Shown here: in pieces, positions 10,001 through 18,487 of the stretch
Numbering within the stretch: the stretch's first letter is position 1
How the letters are laid out: each line of letters opens with the position of its first letter
Assembly (NCBI GenBank): GCA_036522515.1
Contig: DATDFQ010000054.1
Span: 39,383-103,382, forward strand
Length of the DNA stretch: 64,000 nt
DNA from: Bacteroidota bacterium
Lineage (GTDB): Bacteria > Bacteroidota > Ignavibacteria > UBA10030 > SZUA-254
Direction of reading: 5' to 3'
Notes under the pieces: generated by a model
Database searches by the model: none
What the model saw: the letters and a program-made list of their open reading frames with translations, nothing else
What the model was told of the DNA's origin: nothing
Position numbers and translations under genes: made by a program

Positions 10001-10420
10001 GAACCAGGGTTCTCCGTTGATCGAGAGCTTGAATTTATGCTCGATCTTGTTCTCTCCCCAGCCTGCGCGGTCCAACCCTGCGAGCCAAACGAAATTATAG
10101 AAATCATCCTGATCGGAATCGACCAGCGTATCCGTTTCCCACGACGCCGATCCTACCTCGGCGTTCGCCCGCACGATCAGGGCAAGCTCCGCATCGGGAT
10201 GGGAAGAGTGGTAGGTGATGGTCTGGCCGCTGACGTTCTTCCGGTATCCGTTGAGATAGTTCTTCGACGAACCTCCCCGGCCCGGCCCTCCCTCTGTGAC
10301 GGTGATGACGATCCCGCCCGGCGCCGTCTGCGCTTTCAGCACACAAGAACCGCTCAGGAGCAGCAGAAACAACGTCAGAAACCTGTTGACCGATCCTCGC
10401 CTTCTCACTTCACGATCCAT
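7025..10420 (-). CDS. Secreted alpha-mannosidase, GH38
   Basis: 1131 residues with an N-terminal signal peptide (RFLTLFLLLLSGSCVLKAQ). The GH38 catalytic domain starts near residue 310 with YLLSYSHNDIGYTD (metal-binding HxD) and contains TTALESDVPGFSWG, where Asp437 is the expected nucleophile. A long C-terminal beta-rich region matches the mannosidase C-terminal domains (KTGAIVSLRWKKSG). About 300 residues of beta-sandwich precede the catalytic domain, longer than in minimal GH38 enzymes. The enzyme should hydrolyse terminal alpha-mannosides outside the cytoplasm. Its start overlaps the end of gnd by 16 nt, so it is translationally linked to the pentose phosphate genes. GH20 follows 5 nt downstream, which suits stepwise trimming of a Man/GlcNAc glycan. 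Confidence 0.88.
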   Translation of the reverse strand: MDREVRRRGSVNRFLTLFLLLLSGSCVLKAQTAPGGIVITVTEGGPGRGGSSKNYLNGYRKNVSGQTITYHSSHPDAELALIVRANAEVGSASWETDTLVDSDQDDFYNFVWLAGLDRAGWGENKIEHKFKLSINGEPWFAFRNFKDSTAPHWHVAGKSGSELSFESRMTDKFGDLFGYMFLRIPKNLFPAGSPITLQVSSEDDANLEWYMAFQYRFNFTPRLRVEPALMRTGNRTTQFIRLSLDNLDAGRGLEIDAPGEEPIKKPLNVGANIFVIPVPPVAAETTVSVRFTIGGRLVEQAKVPVHPVIKRDIYLLSYSHNDIGYTDLQPAVERKQWNNIEEGLRLIRQTRDYPSGARYKWNLEGLFPVEGYMRQASEQKREEFLAAVRGGSIGLNALYANMLTGLANSVEMSHFTAYARRFSKEYGIPITTALESDVPGFSWGMVSALAQSGVKYFASAPNPFDRIGHTLEAWGDKPFYWTSQSGEERILFWVAGASYASFHEGQLTNLGDEKILKLMRKLDETGYPYDIVQLPYTLGDNGPPDSLLPAFVKAWNERYASPRLIISTHEEMFKEFERRHGSGLAVVRGDFTPYWEDGAASTAYETALSRHAVDRLIQGEAMWSMLAPEGYPSREYDSAWRDVVLYDEHTWGASNSISEPDDSGVTGQWRIKQRFALDADSLSRSLTDGLINVTGGAVSPERKSNPRQNSIDVYNTSSRARTDLVILKPGESSGGNLVLDEQGRHLPSQRLSTGELALLARYIPPMSGKRFIVKRGRESGRGTVKISADSLSNELLSLRVNPKTGAIVSLRWKKSGPEFVDLSKGNGLNEYLYVAGTNPDSARRLSNVRVRVKESGPLLGSYLVEADAPGCASYEAEIRLVSGSSRIEIIDRIDKRAVREKEGVHIAFPFNFPGARIRYDVANAFVEPEENQLRGSCKNFFSVQGCADISGGEYGLTWVTPDAPLVELGSITAESPWLRTIKPAPRIYSYVMNNYWHTNYKADQSGPVEFRYFIYLHGGFKPAAAARAVVECREPLIAVTAPSSKRPPGSLFRIEPAEILSLSVKPIEEGHAWLLYLYNPSDEKQTASVHWNPSVPVTVQASDISGKTLSETNTNIELPAHGTSYVRVERK

Positions 10421-11823
10421 GCGGCGTGGAAGGAACCGGGCTTATCGATCCTCTCAAACGTGTGGGCTCCGAAGAAGTCGCGCTGGGCCTGGATGAGATT
10501 CGCCGGGAGCCGTTCGCTCCGGTACGAATCGTAGTACGCGAGCGAAGCGCTCATCGCAGGCATCGGGACTCCGAGCTCGATCGCAGTCATTAATGCGGAT
10601 CGCCATCCGTCCTGTGCCTCTGCTACCGCGCCCCCGAATTTAGCGTCGAGAAGAAGATTTGGAAGCGCAGGATCGGCCGCGAACGCGTTCATGATGTCGT
10701 TGAGAAGGGTCGCCCTGATGATGCAACCTGCCCGCCAGATTCTTGCGATCGCGGAGAGATTGAGATCGTACCCGTATTCCCGCGAAGCCGCACGAAGTAA
10801 GGAGAGCCCCTGCGCATAGGAACAGATCTTCGAGGCGTACAGCGCGTCGCGCACCGCATCGACCAGTTTCCGTTGCCCGTTGGCTTTCCGGACGGGAGAG
10901 GGGCCCTTCAGAACGCCCGCGGCCCGGACCCGTTCCTCTTTCTGGCCGGAGAGAATTCTCGCGTCGACCGCCGCTGCGATGGTCGGGACCGCCGCGCCGA
11001 GGTCGGCCGCATCCTGAAGCGTCCATTTTCCCGTACCCTTTTGGCCCGCCTTGTCGAGGATCATATCGACGAGGGGTGTACCGGTGTCGGGGTCGATCAC
11101 CTGAAAAACGTGGGCTGTCGATTCGATGAGGAAGGAGGCGAGCTTGCCCTGATTCCATTCGGAAAAAAGTTGGCTGAACTCCTTCGCCTTGAGTCCCAGG
11201 GCCCGGTTCAGAAGGTCGTACGATTCGGCGATCAGCTGCATGTCGCCGTATTCAATCCCGTTATGCACCATCTTGACGTAATGCCCGGCCCCTCCACGGC
11301 CGATGTACGTGACGCACGGGTCGCCGTCCTCCACCGCTCTGGCTGCGACTTTCTTTAGGATCGGCTCGAGGGTGGCATACGCCCGCTGCGTTCCCCCCGG
11401 CATCAGGCTCGGTCCGTGCAGCGCCCCCTCCTCCCCGCCGGAAACTCCCATGCCGATATAATTGAGCCCCTTCGCCTCAAGGTCCTTCGCCCGCCGTTCG
11501 GTGTCGCGATAGAAGGAGTTGCCGCCGTCAATGAGAATATCGCCCTGTTCGAGGAACGGAAGGAGTTGCTGGATGGTGATGTCGACGGGCTCTCCCGCCT
11601 TCACCAGCATCATAATGCGCCTCGGGAGGGAGAGAGATTCCACAAATTCCTTCACAGCGTAGGTGGGCGTAATCCGCTTTCCCGCCGCCATACCCTGCAT
11701 ATATGTCCTGGTCACGTCGGCAACCCGCTCATAGACCGACACCGAAAAACCGTTCCGCTCCAGGTTGAGCGCAAAGTTCTGCCCCATCACGCCCAATCCG
11801 AGCATGCCAAAATCGTTTTTCAT
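10405..11823 (-). CDS. gnd: 6-phosphogluconate dehydrogenase, decarboxylating
   Basis: 472 residues, the usual length. It oxidises 6-phosphogluconate to ribulose 5-phosphate with CO2 release and NADPH (or NADH) formation. The Rossmann motif GLGVMGQNFALNLERNGF is at the N-terminus, then GGNSFYRDTERR, and the substrate-binding GGAGHYVKMVHNGIEYGDMQ block. The C-terminal helical domain is complete (QAQRDFFGAHTFERIDKPG). The ATG at 11823 overlaps the pgl stop in an ATGA junction, which fixes the start; longer open frame upstream lies inside pgl. Third step of the oxidative branch, in order after zwf and pgl. Confidence 0.97.
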   Translation of the reverse strand: MKNDFGMLGLGVMGQNFALNLERNGFSVSVYERVADVTRTYMQGMAAGKRITPTYAVKEFVESLSLPRRIMMLVKAGEPVDITIQQLLPFLEQGDILIDGGNSFYRDTERRAKDLEAKGLNYIGMGVSGGEEGALHGPSLMPGGTQRAYATLEPILKKVAARAVEDGDPCVTYIGRGGAGHYVKMVHNGIEYGDMQLIAESYDLLNRALGLKAKEFSQLFSEWNQGKLASFLIESTAHVFQVIDPDTGTPLVDMILDKAGQKGTGKWTLQDAADLGAAVPTIAAAVDARILSGQKEERVRAAGVLKGPSPVRKANGQRKLVDAVRDALYASKICSYAQGLSLLRAASREYGYDLNLSAIARIWRAGCIIRATLLNDIMNAFAADPALPNLLLDAKFGGAVAEAQDGWRSALMTAIELGVPMPAMSASLAYYDSYRSERLPANLIQAQRDFFGAHTFERIDKPGSFHAAWIVK

Positions 11824-12602
11824 CCGCCGGTCCTCTGCTCTGGTGATCTGAAGAGACTTCGCACATCCTCCGTGAGCTGCGACGCCGCATCGGAGTCTAT
11901 CACCCACTCAACATCCCCGTTGACGGGACGTACCATCGTTGCGGGCAATGCGGGGGCGGGATGTTCCGCCGCCAGGACGTCCCTGACGATCGTCGCTTTG
12001 CTCCGGCCCGTAACAAGGAACAGGATGTGCCGGGCGTTATTGATGACGGGCAGTGTCAGAGTTGCGCGCTGGGTTTTCACACCCGGGGCGAGAACGGCTG
12101 TAACGCTCGCCTCCGATTCCGAGAGAGCGTCCGAGCCGGGGAAAAGCGATGCGGTGTGCCCGTCCTTCCCCAGGCCGAGCAGCACAAGATCAAACAGGAC
12201 CGGTCCGTCTCCGAAGAACTCCTTCACGCGCCGCCGATATTCTTCCACCGCCTGGCCCGCGGGCAGCTCTCCCCGAACGCGGTTGATGTTTCCGGGGGGG
12301 ATGGGGAGGCGGGAGAGCATTGCGCTCTGCGCCATTCCAAAATTGCTTTCCGGATCGTCGGGCGGGACCAGCCGCTCGTCGCCAAAAAAAACGTGGACGC
12401 GCGTCCAATTGATCGACACCTTGTATTTGTCTGCCGCAAGGAGGCGGTAAACCGCCCGTGGTGTTTCTCCGCCGGAGAGCGCCACCGAGCAGACCCCCCT
12501 CTCGCCGAGCGAGTGATCGATGATTTCTTCGATCCGCCCGCACGCTGCCCCGGCCAGTTCTGCAGGGCCGCTCAAGATCCGGAGTATGGGAGAAACCGCC
12601 AT
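11820..12602 (-). CDS. pgl: 6-phosphogluconolactonase
   Basis: 260 residues of the DevB/SOL type that hydrolyses 6-phosphogluconolactone. Motifs seen: SVALSGGETPRAVYRLLA (phosphate-binding loop), VHVFFGDERLVPPDDPESNFG and LVLLGLGKDGHTASLFPGS. The ATG at 12602 is chosen because MAVSPIL begins the conserved fold and the zwf stop is 10 nt upstream. It ends with an ATGA overlap into gnd. Confidence 0.96.
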   Translation of the reverse strand: MAVSPILRILSGPAELAGAACGRIEEIIDHSLGERGVCSVALSGGETPRAVYRLLAADKYKVSINWTRVHVFFGDERLVPPDDPESNFGMAQSAMLSRLPIPPGNINRVRGELPAGQAVEEYRRRVKEFFGDGPVLFDLVLLGLGKDGHTASLFPGSDALSESEASVTAVLAPGVKTQRATLTLPVINNARHILFLVTGRSKATIVRDVLAAEHPAPALPATMVRPVNGDVEWVIDSDAASQLTEDVRSLFRSPEQRTGG

Positions 12603-12612
12603 CCCCGGGCTC

Positions 12613-14100
12613 CTACGAAGGCCCCGCCGGGTGCGCCTCTGAATGCGACGAGCAGTGCTGTGTCCACCACCGGCCGTCCCTCCAGAGCATATCGTCCGAG
12701 CTCGCGGGACCCCACGACCCGCGCTTATATATAGAGAGGGGAGGGGCATACGAGGTGTCCCAGCCCGCCTGGACGCAGTCGGTGATCTTCCATGCGAGCT
12801 CGATCTCGTCTTTCCGTGCGAACAACGACGCGTCGCCGTTCAGGGCGTCGAGCAGCAGGCGCTCGTAGGCCTCGGGGATCGCCGGTCCCCCGAACGATTC
12901 CCGGAAGTGAAAATTCATATCGGCCTGCCGGGTTTCCATCCCGCCGTCCGGCACCTTTGTGAGGAACCGGAAGTGAAACCCTTCGTCGGGTTGTATGCAA
13001 ATGCTCAAATGGTTCGTCGAGAGCTCTGTGATTCCCGATTGGACGTCGAACATCTGAAGCGGAGGCCGGCGGAACTTGATCACGATCTCGGACAGTTTAT
13101 CCTTCAGCATCTTGCCGGACCGGAGGTAGAACGGAACGCCCTGCCATCGCCAATTATCGATGAAGAGCTGGAGCACGGCGAAAGTCGGCGTCGTGGAGGA
13201 GGGGTTCACTCCTTCCTCGGACGTGTATCCTTCGTACTGTCCTCTCACCGAATAGCGCGCGATCGATTCTTCGGAGATTTCCCTGATCGCCCGCAGGACT
13301 TTTACCTTCTCGTCGCGCAGCGCATCGGCCTCGACGATGGCGGGGGGCTCCATTCCGACGAGCGTGAGCAGTTGCATCAGATGATTCTGGAACATGTCCC
13401 GGAGGACGCCGGCAGTGTCATAGTATGCCGCACGGTGCTCCACGCCGACGGTCTCGGCCACGGTGATCTGGACATGATCGACGTAATTCCTGTTCCAGAT
13501 CGGCTCGAACACAGCGTTGCCGAACCGGAAGACGAGGAGGTTCTGGACGGTCTCTTTTCCGAGGTAATGGTCGATCCGGTAGATCTGCTTCTCCCGGGCG
13601 ACGGCGTGAAGCTGCCTGTTCAACTCGAGAGCGGACTCGAGGTCGCGGCCGAACGGCTTTTCAACGATGATCCTACGGCTCCCCGACCCGTCCGTCTCCC
13701 GCAACAGGCCCGCGTTGCCGAGGGCAGCGATCGCGATGGGGAAGAAGCGCGGCGCCGTCGCGAGATAAAAGAGGCAATTCTGGGAGGGGTCTCCCGTCAG
13801 ATTGATCTTCGCCGCCAGAGCTTTGAACGCCGGCGGGTCTTCAATATCGCCCGCACAATAGAAAATGCTCTTCGCAAATTCGCGCCAGGAAGCCTCTTCA
13901 TAGCTCTCCGGAGCGAACTTTTGCAGCGCCGCCTTCATCTCAGCGCGAAAGGCGTCATCAGACCATTGGGTGCGGGAAAAACCGGTGATGGTCGTCTTCT
14001 CCGGCAACCGTTTCTTCCGGAAATTGCCATACAGCGACGGGATGAGTTTTCGTGAAGTGAGGTCTCCGGACGCGCCGAAGATGACGATGGAAGTGCTCAT
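12613..14100 (-). CDS. zwf: Glucose-6-phosphate 1-dehydrogenase
   Basis: 495 residues. It oxidises glucose 6-phosphate to the lactone with NADP reduction, the entry step of the oxidative pentose phosphate pathway. The nucleotide-binding IVIFGASGDLTSRKLIPSLY opens the protein, and the active-site peptide RIDHYLGKETVQNLLVFRF is intact. The C-terminus is complete (WGPASSDDMLWRDGRWW). Its ATG overlaps the rpiA stop by 4 nt (ATGA). Confidence 0.97.
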   Translation of the reverse strand: MSTSIVIFGASGDLTSRKLIPSLYGNFRKKRLPEKTTITGFSRTQWSDDAFRAEMKAALQKFAPESYEEASWREFAKSIFYCAGDIEDPPAFKALAAKINLTGDPSQNCLFYLATAPRFFPIAIAALGNAGLLRETDGSGSRRIIVEKPFGRDLESALELNRQLHAVAREKQIYRIDHYLGKETVQNLLVFRFGNAVFEPIWNRNYVDHVQITVAETVGVEHRAAYYDTAGVLRDMFQNHLMQLLTLVGMEPPAIVEADALRDEKVKVLRAIREISEESIARYSVRGQYEGYTSEEGVNPSSTTPTFAVLQLFIDNWRWQGVPFYLRSGKMLKDKLSEIVIKFRRPPLQMFDVQSGITELSTNHLSICIQPDEGFHFRFLTKVPDGGMETRQADMNFHFRESFGGPAIPEAYERLLLDALNGDASLFARKDEIELAWKITDCVQAGWDTSYAPPLSIYKRGSWGPASSDDMLWRDGRWWTQHCSSHSEAHPAGPS

Positions 14101-14798
14101 GGCTTCAGGTGCCTGATGCCCTTCGGTCCCGCCACGATCACGTCTGTGGCGAGGTGAAGGAACAATCCGTGCTCGACGATTCCGGCGCGGGAGCGGAGGG
14201 CGGCCGCAAGATCCTCGGGCTGGGAAAGCGGGCCTGTCTTGCAATCGATGATCACGTTTCCCTGATCGGTCAGGAAGAGGGAGCCGTCGTTCGCCATGCG
14301 CAAGCCCGGCTGAGTCTTGAGAGATTGGAGGTAAGGGAAGAGAGATTTTGACGCGTAAGGGATCGCCTCTACGGGGACCGCCCGGAGGGTGCCGAGAGCC
14401 GGTACAAGTTTCGTTTCATCGACGATATAGACCCGCCGCTTGCTCGCCTCGGCGACGACCTTCTCCCGGAGAAGGGCGCCGCCTCCGCCTTTGATCATGT
14501 TCAGCTTCGGATCCACTTCGTCGGCGCCGTCGATCACGATGTCGATGGAGGGGTGGTCGTCGAGCGTCCCGACCGGAATACCGGCCTGCCGGGCCCCGGC
14601 CTCCGTTTGTTTCGAGCAGGGGATCCCCGTGATGCGGCTTAAGCTCCCCGTCCGGAGGAGCTCGCCCAGACGCGCGATGGCGAACGCCGACGTCGTGCCG
14701 TGGCCCAGTCCGACGACCATGCCGCTTGCGACAAATTCGACCGCGCGTTCCGCCGCGAGCCGCTTGAACTCATTCGATTGTTGCGCTTCTGCGGCCAT
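14097..14798 (-). CDS. rpiA: Ribose-5-phosphate isomerase A
   Basis: 233 residues. It interconverts ribose 5-phosphate and ribulose 5-phosphate. Family motifs: VGLGHGTTSAFAIARLGE (phosphate loop), DIVIDGADEVDPKLNMIKGG and GGGALLREKVVA. It sits between tkt and zwf, about 30 nt from tkt and overlapping zwf by 4 nt, so it belongs to the same operon. Confidence 0.96.
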   Translation of the reverse strand: MAAEAQQSNEFKRLAAERAVEFVASGMVVGLGHGTTSAFAIARLGELLRTGSLSRITGIPCSKQTEAGARQAGIPVGTLDDHPSIDIVIDGADEVDPKLNMIKGGGGALLREKVVAEASKRRVYIVDETKLVPALGTLRAVPVEAIPYASKSLFPYLQSLKTQPGLRMANDGSLFLTDQGNVIIDCKTGPLSQPEDLAAALRSRAGIVEHGLFLHLATDVIVAGPKGIRHLKP

Positions 14799-14831
14799 CT
14801 CAGTTGTACGCGGTCTCCAGTGGGGGTTGGA

Positions 14832-16880
14832 TCAGTTCTCTCTCTGCGGCACGAGCGATATCGGAGCTTGCCGGGAGAGCGAGGCTTTTGTCCGTTCCAC
14901 AACGTGCTCCGCCGTGAACCCGAAGTGTTTCATGACGTCGGCGCCCGGCCCGGAAGCGCCGTAGCCCGACATCCCTACAAATTCTCCGAGCGCGCCGATG
15001 TACCGCTCCCAGCCGAACTTCACTCCCGCCTCGACCGCGACGCGCGCGGTGATCGAAGTTGGAAGCACAGACTCCTTGTATTCGTCCGGTTGCATGTCGA
15101 ACAACTCCGTGCAGGGCATGCTGACGACGCGTGCCTGGATTCCCGATTTCCCGAGAAGTTCCTGGGCCTTGAGCGCGAGTTGAACCTCAGAGCCGGTGCC
15201 GATCAGGATCGCTTCCGGAGCCCCGTTGGGGGCTTCCGAAAGAACGTACCCGCCGCGCGAGAGGTTGTGGGCGGGGGCGTATTTGCCCTGGTCGATGGTC
15301 GGGACTTTTTGCCGCGTCAGGACGATTGCCACCGGTCCGTCCATCTGTTCGATGGCTATTTTCCAGGCCTGGGCGGTTTCATTCGGATCCGCCGGCCGGA
15401 TCACTTTGAGATTAATGACGGAGCGGAGAGAGGCGAGTTGCTCGATCGGCTGATGAGTCGGGCCGTCCTCGCCGAGTCCGATGCTGTCGTGCGTAAAGAC
15501 GTAAATCGGCCTGATCCCCATCAACGCCGCAAGTCGGATGGCGGGACGCATGTAATCTGAGAATATCAGAAAGGTCGCACCATAGGGGATAATGCCTCTC
15601 GTGTGTGCGAGACCGTTCAGGACGGAGCCCATGGCATGTTCCCTCACCCCGAAATGAAAGTTGCGCCCGGTCTCGCTGGCCGGCTCGAAGTCGCCGCCCC
15701 CCTTCGTCAGAGTGTTGGTGGAGGGAGCAAGATCCGCCGACCCGCCGATCAGCGCCGGAAGGTGCGGCGCGATCGCGTTCAGCACTTTTCCGGAGGCCTG
15801 GCGTGTCGCAATGTCGCCGTCCGCCGGCGAAAACAACGGGATGGCTTCCTTCCACGCGTCACCGTACATCCGGCTCTTCCCCTGCTTCCACTCCCGGGCA
15901 AGGTCCGGGAATGCCTTGCTGTAACGGTCGAACATCTCGTTCCATTCCGACTCGGATTTCTTCCCGTTCGGAATAGCCTCGCGGAACCGGTTCAGAGCCT
16001 CCTCCGGAACATAGAATTGTTTGTCCGGATCCCATCCGAGGTTTTTCTTCGTGAGCCTCACCTCGTCCTCGCCGAGCGGCGCGCCATGCGCCTCGGCGTT
16101 GTCCTGCTTGTTGGGGCTCCCGTAGGCGATGTGCGTCCTGATCTTGATCAGGGAGGGGCGATCGGTCACTTCCCGGGCCTTCCGGATCGCTCCGGCGATC
16201 GCACCCGCGTCGTTGCCGTCGGGCAGCACCTGCACGTGCCATCCGTAGGCCTCGAACCGCCGGGCCGTGTCTTCGGTGAAAGTGATATCGGTGTTTCCTT
16301 CGATCGAGATGTGGTTATCGTCGTAGAGATAGATCAGATTTCCCAGTCGCAGATGGCCGGCGAGCGAGGCCGCCTCGGAGGCGACTCCCTCCATCAGGTC
16401 GCCGTCGCTCACGATCGCGTAGACGCGGTAATCGACGATGTCGAAACCGGGGCGGTTGTACCGGGCCGCGAAGAACTTCTCCCCGATCGCGAGGCCGACT
16501 CCAACGGCAAACCCCTGGCCGAGCGGTCCGGTGGTCGTTTCGATCGCCGGGACAAGATGCGACTCGGGGTGCCCCGGAGTTTTGCTGCCGAGCTGCCGGA
16601 ATTGTTTGATGTCTTCAAGGCTCAAATCGTATCCGGTGAGATGCAGGAGGCCATAGAGAAGCATGCACCCGTGTCCCGCCGAGAGGACGAAGCGGTCGCG
16701 GTTTTCCCAGTCCGGATTTGAGGGATTGTGGCGGAGGAATTGTGTCCAGAGAACGTATCCGGAAGTCGCCATCCCCATCGGCATGCCGGGGTGTCCCGAA
16801 TTGGCTTTCTGGACCGCGTCCATCGCGAGCGTGCGCAGGGTGTTACTGCAGAGCTGATCGAGCCTGTCCTGGTCTGTCAT
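14832..16880 (-). CDS. tkt: Transketolase
   Basis: 682 residues, full length. A thiamine diphosphate enzyme that transfers two-carbon units in the non-oxidative pentose phosphate pathway. The ThDP motif is visible ([19 protein letters not shown], then [10 protein letters not shown]), together with [19 protein letters not shown] near the N-terminus and [19 protein letters not shown] in the pyrimidine domain. It is the first gene of the minus-strand run that goes on to rpiA, zwf, pgl, gnd and the glycosidases; the operon promoter should lie in the intergenic stretch just upstream. Confidence 0.97.
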   Translation of the reverse strand: MTDQDRLDQLCSNTLRTLAMDAVQKANSGHPGMPMGMATSGYVLWTQFLRHNPSNPDWENRDRFVLSAGHGCMLLYGLLHLTGYDLSLEDIKQFRQLGSKTPGHPESHLVPAIETTTGPLGQGFAVGVGLAIGEKFFAARYNRPGFDIVDYRVYAIVSDGDLMEGVASEAASLAGHLRLGNLIYLYDDNHISIEGNTDITFTEDTARRFEAYGWHVQVLPDGNDAGAIAGAIRKAREVTDRPSLIKIRTHIAYGSPNKQDNAEAHGAPLGEDEVRLTKKNLGWDPDKQFYVPEEALNRFREAIPNGKKSESEWNEMFDRYSKAFPDLAREWKQGKSRMYGDAWKEAIPLFSPADGDIATRQASGKVLNAIAPHLPALIGGSADLAPSTNTLTKGGGDFEPASETGRNFHFGVREHAMGSVLNGLAHTRGIIPYGATFLIFSDYMRPAIRLAALMGIRPIYVFTHDSIGLGEDGPTHQPIEQLASLRSVINLKVIRPADPNETAQAWKIAIEQMDGPVAIVLTRQKVPTIDQGKYAPAHNLSRGGYVLSEAPNGAPEAILIGTGSEVQLALKAQELLGKSGIQARVVSMPCTELFDMQPDEYKESVLPTSITARVAVEAGVKFGWERYIGALGEFVGMSGYGASGPGADVMKHFGFTAEHVVERTKASLSRQAPISLVPQREN

Positions 16881-17213
16881 CGTTGAGTGGTGGTTCTGAG
16901 TAAACCCGCCGAAGCGGGGATTCCCGCTCCCAGGGGAACAAATCTTCCAGCCGTGTGGTTGCTACAGTTGCAGCGCTCCCGACGGAGGGCAAGTTAAGAA
17001 GATCGCAGGAGGAAAACAAGAATGGGTTGTGTATCGATTTCCCCCAATATGTCATCCTGAGGGAGCGTAGCGACCGAAGGATCTCGACTTTCCGACCGGC
17101 AAGATCCTTCGCTTCGCTCAGGATGACAAAACGAGACACAACCCAGGAATGCGGTGACTTGACTTTCTCTCACGGTTCGGATAACTTGGTTTAACACCAA
17201 AAGGAATCTCTGC
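16881..17213. other. Divergent intergenic region between tkt and the 17214 gene
   Basis: About 330 bases with no credible gene. It contains a family 1 palindromic repeat (17050-17128) and must hold the promoters of the minus-strand tkt operon and the plus-strand 17214-19542 set. I could not fix a promoter box with confidence. An AAAAGGAA ribosome site lies just before the 17214 start. Confidence 0.6.
17050..17128. repeat. REP-like palindromic repeat, family 1
   Basis: Inverted arms TGTCATCCTGAGGGAG...GAAGGATCT and AGATCCTTCGCTTCGCTCAG...GATGACA, matching the copies at 6912 and 20648. It lies in the divergent intergenic region. Confidence 0.85.
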
Positions 17214-17582
17214 ATGATCAATATCCGGAAAAGTAAATATTCGTTCCAAGGTGCGCCGGCGGCCGCTCTCTGTCTCCTCTTGATTCTCCTCCCTGTTTCC
17301 TCCGCTCTCGCGGGCGAGGTGTTCGGTACGATCAAGGCGGACGGAAAAGTCCTGCCCAAGGGAGTGAAGGTCGATATCACCTCCTCGGCGAAAACATATA
17401 GCGGGGAGACCGACGCGTACGGGTCGTACCGGTTGTACGTCGCCGAAAAAGGGAAGTGTTCGCTGACGGTCCACTTCGCAGAGAAAGCTCCCTCGATCCA
17501 GATCTTCTCGTATCCGAAATCGACCCGCTATGACTTCACCATCGAGAAGAAGGACACGGTCTATACGCTGAAGAGGAAATAA
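17214..17582 (+). CDS. Small secreted protein with a carboxypeptidase-regulatory-like beta fold
   Basis: 122 residues. A hydrophobic signal (AALCLLLILLPVSSALAG) is followed by a single beta-sandwich resembling the CarboxypepD regulatory-like domain: GEVFGTIKADGKVLPKGVKV, then YSGETDAYGSYRLYV. Such domains act as folding or binding modules in surface proteins; here it stands alone. Function unknown. A good ribosome site precedes the ATG. It is followed 2 nt later by the 17585 membrane protein, so the two are surely co-transcribed. Confidence 0.72.
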   Translation: MINIRKSKYSFQGAPAAALCLLLILLPVSSALAGEVFGTIKADGKVLPKGVKVDITSSAKTYSGETDAYGSYRLYVAEKGKCSLTVHFAEKAPSIQIFSYPKSTRYDFTIEKKDTVYTLKRK

Positions 17583-17584
17583 CG

Positions 17585-18487
17585 ATGGCGGAATCCGGAG
17601 AGAACGACCAGCCCGGCAAAAAAGACGGATGGGAAAAGGCGAAGGTCATCCTCGAACCGGTCGGGGGCCTTCTGACCGCCCTGGCGGTGGCAGGGCTCGG
17701 GTTCTACGGTTCGAGAGTGATCGAGTCCCGGCAGGCGCTCGATTCCAATTCGCGCCTCTACTCCGAACTGATGAGCAAGCGGGAGGAATCGGAAAGCGCG
17801 CTGCGGAAGGACATGTTCAACTCCATCATCGGATCGTTCCTTTCCGCCGGCACGTCGGCGGGCTCCCTCGAGTCGCAGGTCCTCAACCTTGAGCTTCTGA
17901 CCGAGAACTTTCACGAATCCCTCAACCTCAAGCCCCTGTTCCTTCATCTGCAACGGGAAATCACGCGGCTCAGGGATACGACACAGCGCCAGGAGTTCCA
18001 GACGCGTCTCGAAACGGTGGCGCGGGAGGTGACGCGGAAACAAATGTGGGTGCTGGAGGAGGCGGGCAAGAAATTCCAGCGGAGGATCGACCTTGATACC
18101 CTCCGGAATACCCCCGGCGGCATGGAGCTTGATGACGACACGCTCGCCGTGGGGGAGACCTTGCGGAACTTCAGGATCTTCGCGCTCGAGGCCGACCTGA
18201 AGACGCGAAGCCTGAAGGTGCGCCTCGAGGTAAGGACGCTCGCCGATACCTCGCTCGCATCCACCGACCCGAGCGTCGTGGAATTCTGGGTCGACTTTTT
18301 CGACTTTCCGGTGATCGACAACATCCGTCTCTCCCACGATCAGCGCTGCGCGGTCGTCCTGAACGATTTCGAAGATGAGAGCGCCGACATCAGCATTCTG
18401 GAGTTCCCGGGCTCCCGCGCGGGATTGAAGGAGAAGCCCTACTTCGACGAAATTCTGCACAGCCTCCATGAACACTCCACCGAGTGA
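17585..18487 (+). CDS. Single-pass membrane protein of unknown function
   Basis: 300 residues. One transmembrane helix near residues 26-45 (GGLLTALAVAGLGFYGSRVI) follows a charged cytoplasmic-type N-terminus. The rest is a large charged domain rich in Glu, Arg and Leu, with a helical, coiled-coil-prone stretch around residues 50-155. I do not recognise the family. It overlaps the GH130 gene downstream (GTGA junction) and follows the small secreted protein by 2 nt. The three genes look like one transcription unit, but nothing in this protein shows a direct glycan role. Confidence 0.7.
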   Translation: MAESGENDQPGKKDGWEKAKVILEPVGGLLTALAVAGLGFYGSRVIESRQALDSNSRLYSELMSKREESESALRKDMFNSIIGSFLSAGTSAGSLESQVLNLELLTENFHESLNLKPLFLHLQREITRLRDTTQRQEFQTRLETVAREVTRKQMWVLEEAGKKFQRRIDLDTLRNTPGGMELDDDTLAVGETLRNFRIFALEADLKTRSLKVRLEVRTLADTSLASTDPSVVEFWVDFFDFPVIDNIRLSHDQRCAVVLNDFEDESADISILEFPGSRAGLKEKPYFDEILHSLHEHSTE

